Assembly (NCBI RefSeq): GCF_007741515.1 | Contig: NZ_CP036263.1 | Location: forward strand, 5,691,178-5,755,177 | Direction: 5' to 3' | Source: Adhaeretor mobilis | GTDB taxonomy: Bacteria > Planctomycetota > Planctomycetia > Pirellulales > Lacipirellulaceae | Length of the DNA: 64,000 nt | Part shown: positions 59,055-64,000 of the stretch, piece after piece | How the letters are laid out: each line of letters opens with the position of its first letter | Numbering within the stretch: the first letter of the stretch is position 1 | The notes under the pieces: generated by a model | The model's input: the letters and a program-made list of their open reading frames with translations, nothing else | Database searches by the model: none | Told to the model about the DNA's origin: nothing | Translations under genes and position numbers: made by a program

Positions 59055-59321
59055 ATGACTCACAAGCTTGCTGATGATGCTTTCCTCAGTCTCTCGGTTG
59101 TGTTCTCTAAGGTCGAGATAATTCCCATGGGTAAGCTGCTTCAGGTCGAGCGAGTCAACACTGACCTGATCACGCTTCTCCTCCGCAAGACAAACGGCAA
59201 TCAGTTCGAAGCGGCTCGCATTTTGGGGATAACCCGGGGGAGTTTACGAAACAAAACTCGCTCGCTCGGTATTGTCATTGACCAAATAATCAAGGTCGAG
59301 GAAGAGGTCACGTCAGTGTAA
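59055..59321 (+). CDS. lone Fis-type (NtrC C-terminal-like) HTH protein
   Basis: 88 residues from ATG 59055; an internal ATG at 59130 would leave a 63-residue protein. The C-terminal half (TDLITLLLRKTNGNQFEAAR, then ILGITRGSLRNKTRSLGI) is the HTH_8/Fis domain that ends NtrC-type sigma-54 activators. The receiver and AAA+ domains are absent, so it cannot open a sigma-54 promoter alone. It is divergent from the DUF1328 gene, with a sigma-54 promoter match and a palindrome in the shared gap, and may bind that palindrome as a repressor or competitor. Confidence 0.85.
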   Translation: MTHKLADDAFLSLSVVFSKVEIIPMGKLLQVERVNTDLITLLLRKTNGNQFEAARILGITRGSLRNKTRSLGIVIDQIIKVEEEVTSV

Positions 59322-59477
59322 AAATAGAACGAGCGACAAGGTGCCGCTTAGTCTCCTCGGCTACGGGGCTGGTAGATTTTGTGACTGTTGGATGTATGAT
59401 GTGGAGAGGAAGATATTCCGTGTAGGTACGTCCTACAAGCACGTTATCAATTTCACCGCAACCATCTCATAGTCCCC

Positions 59478-59867
59478 ATGCCTTCCGAAGAAGAGCTCTA
59501 CCAAGAGCATATCCTCGATCACTACGAAGACCCGTTCCATCGCGGCACGCTTGCTGGCGCGACGCATGCGCACGAGGATAAGAATCCGCTGTGTGGCGAT
59601 GTCGTGAAGATCGAACTGCAGCTCGACGATGAGGGTAAGATTGTCGACGCGTACTTCGATGGTAAGGGCTGCGTCATCAGCCAGGCCTCTGCGTCGATGA
59701 TCCTCGAAGAGATGCATGGCAAAACAGTTGACGAGGTCAAAGAGTATACGGCCGAACAAATGCTGGAGTTATATGGCCCTCGGCTCACACCAAACCGGCA
59801 AAAGTGTTGCTTGCTGTCGTGGAAGGTGCTGCAGTCGGCGGTTCATGCGCCGGTAGAGAAAGGCTGA
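59478..59867 (+). CDS. sufU: SufU/NifU-like Fe-S cluster scaffold protein
   Basis: 129 residues. SufU takes sulfur from SufS and passes it on for cluster assembly. The three Cys motifs are present: KNPLCGDVVKIEL, DGKGCVISQASASM and NRQKCCLLSWKVL, and the spacing between the first two fits SufU rather than IscU. Asp in CGD is kept. The order here is sufU then sufS, 118 bp apart with a palindromic repeat between them; Bacillus has sufS first. The other suf genes (B, C, D) are not in the window. Confidence 0.93.
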   Translation: MPSEEELYQEHILDHYEDPFHRGTLAGATHAHEDKNPLCGDVVKIELQLDDEGKIVDAYFDGKGCVISQASASMILEEMHGKTVDEVKEYTAEQMLELYGPRLTPNRQKCCLLSWKVLQSAVHAPVEKG

Positions 59868-59875
59868 AAGAACAC

Positions 59876-59985
59876 TGTTGGGTACCGTCGAGTAGAGCGA
59901 GGCGTACCATGACAACGGCGCTTGGTACGCCTCGCTCCACTCGACATACCCTACGACTTTCTCCGTGACCTTTGTGGTTCAAAAA
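59876..59985. repeat. GTACCGTCGAG hairpin followed by a solitary GxxExxY-type arm
   Basis: Hairpin 59876-59955: left arm GGGTACCGTCGAGTAGAGCG, loop ATGACAACGGCGCTT (close to the copy B loop at 19344), right arm CTCCACTCGACATACCCTAC. Right after it, 59960-59985 reads CTCCGTGACCTTTGTGGTTC and five As, the outer part of a GxxExxY element arm, and touches the sufS ATG. No left partner is seen. Confidence 0.7.
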
Positions 59986-61269
59986 ATGAATAGCGTTATA
60001 GCCAAGCATTCTCAATTGTTGTCCACGTCCTTGCGCGGCGACTTTCCCATCCTGTCGGAAACCGTCCACAACGGCCACCCGCTGGCATTTCTTGACAATG
60101 CCGCCAGCACGCAGCGCCCGGCTTGCGTGATCGACACCATCTCGGGTGTTTATGAGCGAGATTATGCCAACGTGCATCGGGGCATCCACACACTCAGCGA
60201 GCGTAGCACGGAGCTTTACGAACGGGCGCGAGAAAGTGTGCGCAATTTTCTAAACGCGAAGAATGTGAGTGAGTGCATTTTCACGCAAGGCACGACGGCA
60301 TCGATCAATACCGTCGCACGCAGTTGGGGCGATGCGAACCTCGCTGCCGGCGATGAGATCCTGCTCACCGTCATGGAGCATCACTCCAACCTTGTGCCTT
60401 GGCAGCAATTGGCCGAGCGCAGCGGGGCGGTGCTCAAGCACATTCCCCTCACCGACGATGGCCGGCTCGATATGTCGTCTCTAGATACGTTGCTTTCTGA
60501 GCGCACGAAACTGGTAGCCATCGTGAGTGTGTCGAACACGCTGGGCACCATCAATCCGGTCAAGGAGATCATCGAGAAGGCGCACGCCGTTGGCGCATTG
60601 GTGCTCGTCGATGCGGCGCAAAGCGTGCCCCACATGCCGATTGACGTACAAGAACTTGATTGCGATTTCCTCGCCTTCAGCGGCCACAAGATGTGCGGCC
60701 CGTCTGGCGTTGGTGCGTTGTATGGCAAAGAGGCGTTACTCGAGGCGATGCCGCCGTTTCTTGGTGGTGGGAGCATGATCAACGAAGTGCGTCTCGACAG
60801 CTTCACGCCGGCCGAATTGCCCGCGAAGTTCGAAGCCGGCACGCCACCGATTGTGCCGGCGATCGCCATGAAGGCAGCAATCGACTATCTCACACATATC
60901 GGTCTCGAAAAAATTCACGCCCACGAGCAAGTGCTGATCACGGAAGCTTACAATCGCCTGCAGGAGGTTGATGGGCTAACGATCCTCGGTCCAGGACCGT
61001 CGCATCGCGCCGGCTTAGTGAGCTTCTCTTTCGAGAAGATTCACGCCCACGAATTTGCCCAAATCCTCAACGACAGCTTCGGTGTTGCCGTGCGAGCCGG
61101 ACATCATTGCACACAGCCGCTACACGCGTTGTTGGGAATCACCGCCAGTACGCGAGCGAGTTTCTATCTCTACAACACGCCTGAAGAAGTCGACCGGCTT
61201 GTAGAAGGTGTACACGCAGTGCAGAAGAAGTTCGCGCCGCAGGGCCGGAAGCGCAAGCCTCGGAAGTAG
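59986..61269 (+). CDS. sufS: cysteine desulfurase SufS
   Basis: 427 residues from ATG 59986. SufS is a PLP enzyme that takes sulfur from cysteine. The PLP Lys is about 235 in FLAFSGHKMCGPSGVGALYG. The catalytic Cys is about 375 in VRAGHHCTQPLHALLG, in the short-loop form of group II desulfurases. LDNAASTQRPACVID and FTQGTTASINTVARSW are further family blocks. No ribosome site precedes the ATG; the bases there belong to a repeat arm, so translation may be coupled or inefficient. Confidence 0.95.
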   Translation: MNSVIAKHSQLLSTSLRGDFPILSETVHNGHPLAFLDNAASTQRPACVIDTISGVYERDYANVHRGIHTLSERSTELYERARESVRNFLNAKNVSECIFTQGTTASINTVARSWGDANLAAGDEILLTVMEHHSNLVPWQQLAERSGAVLKHIPLTDDGRLDMSSLDTLLSERTKLVAIVSVSNTLGTINPVKEIIEKAHAVGALVLVDAAQSVPHMPIDVQELDCDFLAFSGHKMCGPSGVGALYGKEALLEAMPPFLGGGSMINEVRLDSFTPAELPAKFEAGTPPIVPAIAMKAAIDYLTHIGLEKIHAHEQVLITEAYNRLQEVDGLTILGPGPSHRAGLVSFSFEKIHAHEFAQILNDSFGVAVRAGHHCTQPLHALLGITASTRASFYLYNTPEEVDRLVEGVHAVQKKFAPQGRKRKPRK

Positions 61270-61379
61270 GGATTGCCAATAATCGTAGGGTACTGTGACT
61301 ATCTAACCGCTTTGCAATTGTGCCGCCTCCGCCGCTATAATCCACAAGAGTCAAGAGCAACTCTCCCAAGGATGCAACA

Positions 61380-62333
61380 ATGCCTTTTCAATTCCCCGGA
61401 ACTTCCCGCGGTGGCGGTTTTTCGTTTCCTCAACAGCGTCAACCGCAGCAGCGGCGTCAGCGGCCGATGTTTGGTGGTGGCGGTCGGGCGAGCACTGCCA
61501 ATCGCGGAGTCGGTAGTGCCATCAAGATGCGGCTACTGATTGCTGCGGGTATCGCGGTGTTCGCCTTAATTAGCTACTACGGGAAGCCGGGTGATGTGAA
61601 TGAAGTGACCGGCGAGACTGAACGCGTAGCGATGACCGAAGAGGCGGAAGAGATTCAACTCGGTTTACAAGCGGCGCCCCAAATGATCAGCCAGCATGGC
61701 GGCCCATCGCGCAGCTTGGCGGATCGACAACGTGTTCACAATATCGGGCAACGTCTGTTAGCCGCGCTCGATGAAAAGCTGGCTGATTCAGATCGGCACA
61801 ACCCTTATCGCGACAGCTTCCATTTCACCCTGCTGGCCGATCCGAAAACGGTCAACGCATTTGCCTTGCCTGGTGGGCCGGTGTTCATTACCGAAGCACT
61901 CTACAGTCGACTTTCCGATGGACAACTGGCCGGCGTTCTCGGCCACGAAATTGGCCACGTGCTACTTCGTCACGGCAACAAGCGCATGGCCAAGCAGGGA
62001 CTCTACCAAGGTCTCGCCGGCGCAATGGGCGTACTGGGTGGCGATGCGGGCGGCGCACGCATGGCACAGATGGTTTCCAGCGCGCTAAGCATGAAGTACG
62101 GACGCGAGCACGAACTGGAAGCCGACAAGTGGTCAGTCACCTTGACCGCCAACGCGGGTTACGACCCGCGAGCGATGATCGGCGTGATGAAAATTCTCGA
62201 CGAAGCGACCGGCGGCGACGGCCCGCCAGAGTTTCTCAGCACACATCCCAAGCCAGCGAATCGCGTAGAGTACATTGAGGAAGTGATCGCGGAGACGTTT
62301 CCTAACGGTGTGCCTGAAGGGTTAAGGCAGTAG
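61380..62333 (+). CDS. membrane-anchored M48-family metalloprotease
   Basis: 317 residues. A Q/R/G-rich N-terminus (to about 55) leads into one membrane helix (LLIAAGIAVFALISYYG). The zinc site is GHEIGHVLLRHGN (His about 189, Glu 190, His 193) with the third ligand Glu in REHELEADKWSV. The block FHFTLLADPKTVNAFALPGG and the 'STHPKPANRVEYI' end are typical of BepA/Oma1/LoiP-like envelope quality-control proteases. A truncated GTAGGGTACTG arm lies at 61284-61297 before it. Confidence 0.93.
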   Translation: MPFQFPGTSRGGGFSFPQQRQPQQRRQRPMFGGGGRASTANRGVGSAIKMRLLIAAGIAVFALISYYGKPGDVNEVTGETERVAMTEEAEEIQLGLQAAPQMISQHGGPSRSLADRQRVHNIGQRLLAALDEKLADSDRHNPYRDSFHFTLLADPKTVNAFALPGGPVFITEALYSRLSDGQLAGVLGHEIGHVLLRHGNKRMAKQGLYQGLAGAMGVLGGDAGGARMAQMVSSALSMKYGREHELEADKWSVTLTANAGYDPRAMIGVMKILDEATGGDGPPEFLSTHPKPANRVEYIEEVIAETFPNGVPEGLRQ

Positions 62334-62415
62334 CCGTAGGGGAAAGTGATCGGCGCGCGAGTGGTCGAGGCACTGGTTGGCTATTTCTTGGCTATTTCTA
62401 GTGCTTTACTTAATC

Positions 62416-63312
62416 TCAAAGGAACCTGCGGCGGTGCGAGCCGACGGCCCATGCTAAGCAGACAGTCGCTAGCAGCAGTGTGGATGGTTCGGGTACGCCC
62501 TCGAAGATCGTGAGCTCATAATCGCCGATTTCGCCGTGTTCGCCGAATAGATCGAAGTCGGAATATCCCGTGACGGCTAGTACGACTTCACCGCTGGCAG
62601 GGACGGTGCCCATAACTCGCGACTTCAGGCCATCGCCACCACCCGCACCGTCGTCGTCGAGAACGATAATGTCGCCGAATTCGTCTACCCATGCCAACAT
62701 GGTATCAAAAGGGATACCGAAGTCGGTATCTGACGTTTCCGCAACAAACGATTCACCAGGCGTCAGGCCGGTAAATCTCCAGTAATCGAGCGGATCAGTC
62801 CCAAGCCCCAAAGCATTGTCTGTGATGGCATCGAAAAAACCACCAACCCACGTGGGGTCGTCGAAAGAGAACGTATCGAGTTCTCCAGGAGTGAGGCTCT
62901 CGGGGACAGAAAACGAATCAAGTGGAGCGCCTCCGGCATCGAAGACCTCAACAAAGAGTTCGTAGTCGCCGTCCTCAGAGTGCGTACCATCGAAATCGTC
63001 GCAGCAGCCTGTGACTGCCAAGTGAATGCTCCCGTCAGCATTCACACCAACGCCGAAGATGCCGCTCCCAAGGCCATCGCCCAAGGGACTACTATCGTCG
63101 TCTTCGTCTAAGGTTGGCAACGAAAAAGTGTCGTCAGCAAAAGCGCCGAGATAAGTGTCTGGAGAGGGGAAGCCTTCCAGTGAGTCGAGAACCGAAATGA
63201 CGCCGGGGCCGAGCACAGTAGCGCTGCCAAAATCATCATTGGGTTCTGCGCCATAACCCGTGCTGATAGTGCACAGAGCGGACAGAAGTAGAGCGGCAAG
63301 GAATCGGCGCAT
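62416..63312 (-). CDS. PEP-CTERM protein with calcium-like acidic repeats
   Basis: 298 residues. A signal peptide (FLAALLLSALCTISTGYG) and a PEP-CTERM tail (VPEPSTLLLATVCLAWAVG with SHRRRFL) mark it as an exosortase substrate. The mature part is strongly acidic (TLDEDDDSSPLGDG, IIVLDDDGAGGGDG) and has two repeated units of the form 'LAVTGCCDDFDGTHSEDGDY' and 'LAVTGYSDFDLFGEHGEIGDY', as in pre-peptidase-like (PPC/DVUA0089-type) domains. It is probably surface bound. The ligand is unknown. Confidence 0.88.
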   Translation of the reverse strand: MRRFLAALLLSALCTISTGYGAEPNDDFGSATVLGPGVISVLDSLEGFPSPDTYLGAFADDTFSLPTLDEDDDSSPLGDGLGSGIFGVGVNADGSIHLAVTGCCDDFDGTHSEDGDYELFVEVFDAGGAPLDSFSVPESLTPGELDTFSFDDPTWVGGFFDAITDNALGLGTDPLDYWRFTGLTPGESFVAETSDTDFGIPFDTMLAWVDEFGDIIVLDDDGAGGGDGLKSRVMGTVPASGEVVLAVTGYSDFDLFGEHGEIGDYELTIFEGVPEPSTLLLATVCLAWAVGSHRRRFL

Positions 63313-63516
63313 TGGGACTCACCTCGAAAGGACTTGAAAACGGGAATTGGACAGCCCAAGCAGTTTAATTGCTGAGTGCCCCACGCGTCAAATCTTAATA
63401 AATCGGACTAAGTAGCGAAGTTTCATCGCAATCAAGGCAACATGACGTGGGGTAGTATTCGGCATGCTCTTGGGGCCGGGGTCGGTTTCCACTGGTGATG
63501 GTCCGCACAGTGGAGC

Positions 63517-64000
63517 CTACTGTTCCGCCGCTTCCTCAGCCTCTTCCTGTGCTTCCTCTGCTCCTGCGGGCAGACGTTCTTCCTCCACCTTTGGTAGCTC
63601 GCCGTGCAGGCCTTCTTTCAAGAAGTTCACGAGGTCCTTCTTGTCCTGCTCGCTAAGGTCGAGCTTCTTGACGTTTTCGCTGAGGTAGGGGTTCTTGTGT
63701 CCGCCTTTGGCGTACCACTCGATGACTTCTTCGAGCGTTTCCTGCGAGCCGTCGTGCATGTAGGGGCCCGTTGAGGCGATGTTACGCACGGTCGGGGTTT
63801 TGAAGGCGCCGCGGTCCAGGTCTTCGTTGGTTTCCGTGAAACGGCCCCAATCGAAGTCCGCTGGTCGATCTTCGTCGGCCATTTCTTCCTCAAAGCCGAC
63901 GCCCAGGTTGTGGTACTTTTCGTCGGTAAAGTTCGCACCGAAATGGCAGGCAGTGCAGCCACCCTTTTCGCTGAAGAAGAGTTCGCCACCGCGCCGGGCC
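63517..64000 (-). CDS. di-heme cytochrome c peroxidase/MauG family, N-terminal part beyond window
   Basis: 161 codons are visible; the frame is open through base 64000, so the N-terminus is missing. The second heme site is CTACHFG near the upstream edge, preceded by RRGGELFFSEKGG as in CcpA/MauG proteins. The block RGAFKTPTVRNIASTGPYMHDG supplies the distal Met/His region, and LDLSEQDKKDLVNFLKEGL ends the cytochrome fold. An acidic tail (EEAQEEAEEAAEQ) is an addition. Planctomycetes carry many such proteins with peroxidase or unknown oxidative roles. Confidence 0.92.
   Translation of the reverse strand, partial: ARRGGELFFSEKGGCTACHFGANFTDEKYHNLGVGFEEEMADEDRPADFDWGRFTETNEDLDRGAFKTPTVRNIASTGPYMHDGSQETLEEVIEWYAKGGHKNPYLSENVKKLDLSEQDKKDLVNFLKEGLHGELPKVEEERLPAGAEEAQEEAEEAAEQ

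Noticed and set aside
1..64000. CRISPR array, tRNA or rRNA genes
   Set aside because: No regularly spaced direct repeats and no recognisable cloverleaf or rRNA sequence were found on reading.

Overview
The window looks like a chromosomal segment of a planctomycete, probably of the order Pirellulales. This is inferred from gene content: PEP-CTERM proteins with an exosortase and its EpsI-like partner, a homodimeric pyruvate dehydrogenase E1, type III glutamine synthetase, prepilin-like proteins, and intergenic spaces full of short palindromic repeats. No rRNA, tRNA, CRISPR array or prophage was seen. Most genes are housekeeping; the unusual content is in the spaces between genes and in a few oddly built proteins.

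Layout. 1-10.1 kb: two divergent FliL-like lipoproteins, a leucine-rich-repeat protein, a Tat-exported oxidoreductase, a planctomycete membrane protein, a rhomboid protease, an FGE-like protein without the catalytic cysteines, a TIGR01777 epimerase, and a lipoprotein whose start is out of frame at a C tract. 10.4-16.9 kb: pyruvate dehydrogenase genes lpd-aceE-aceF, with a GxxExxY gene inside a pair of long inverted repeats in each of the two gaps. 17-20.7 kb: a free-standing GyrB-like Toprim protein, a YwqK/MORN-like membrane protein between two copies of a ~260-bp repeat, and a site-2 protease. 21-30 kb: a TPR protein, a K+ channel with TrkA domains, glutamine synthetase III behind a sigma-54-type promoter, and a PEP-CTERM protein. 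30-36.4 kb: hpf-ptsN-ptsH-ptsI (a regulatory PTS without sugar permeases), an RNase E/G and FxsA. 36.5-40.3 kb: a SMUG1-type uracil-DNA glycosylase, DUF4253, a membrane protein and dprA. 41-49.7 kb: an exopolysaccharide/exosortase locus with an ECF sigma factor, EpsI-like protein, Wza-like exporter, exosortase and a Wzc-like protein that lacks the Walker A lysine. 50-57 kb: an anti-sigma/pilin-like fusion, a double ABC ATPase, an RNase HII-like protein, SixA and a PYROXD2-like oxidoreductase. 57-59.3 kb: a stress-type cluster (Q/S-rich secreted protein, PA2169/DUF2383 protein, DUF1328 protein, lone Fis-type HTH protein). 59.5-64 kb: sufU-sufS, an M48 protease, a second PEP-CTERM protein and the end of a di-heme cytochrome c peroxidase.

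Themes. (1) Sigma-54: three 16-bp matches to the -24/-12 consensus lie before glnN, before the exosortase and before the DUF1328/PA2169 genes; the third is paired with a palindrome at the distance expected of an enhancer site and with a lone NtrC-type DNA-binding domain. The hpf-ptsN-ptsH-ptsI group belongs to the same regulatory world in other bacteria. (2) Palindromic repeats: at least three families of nested inverted repeats; one hairpin occurs in two copies whose 15-nt loops are exact reverse complements of each other. (3) Protein sorting: the exosortase could anchor the two PEP-CTERM proteins of this window.
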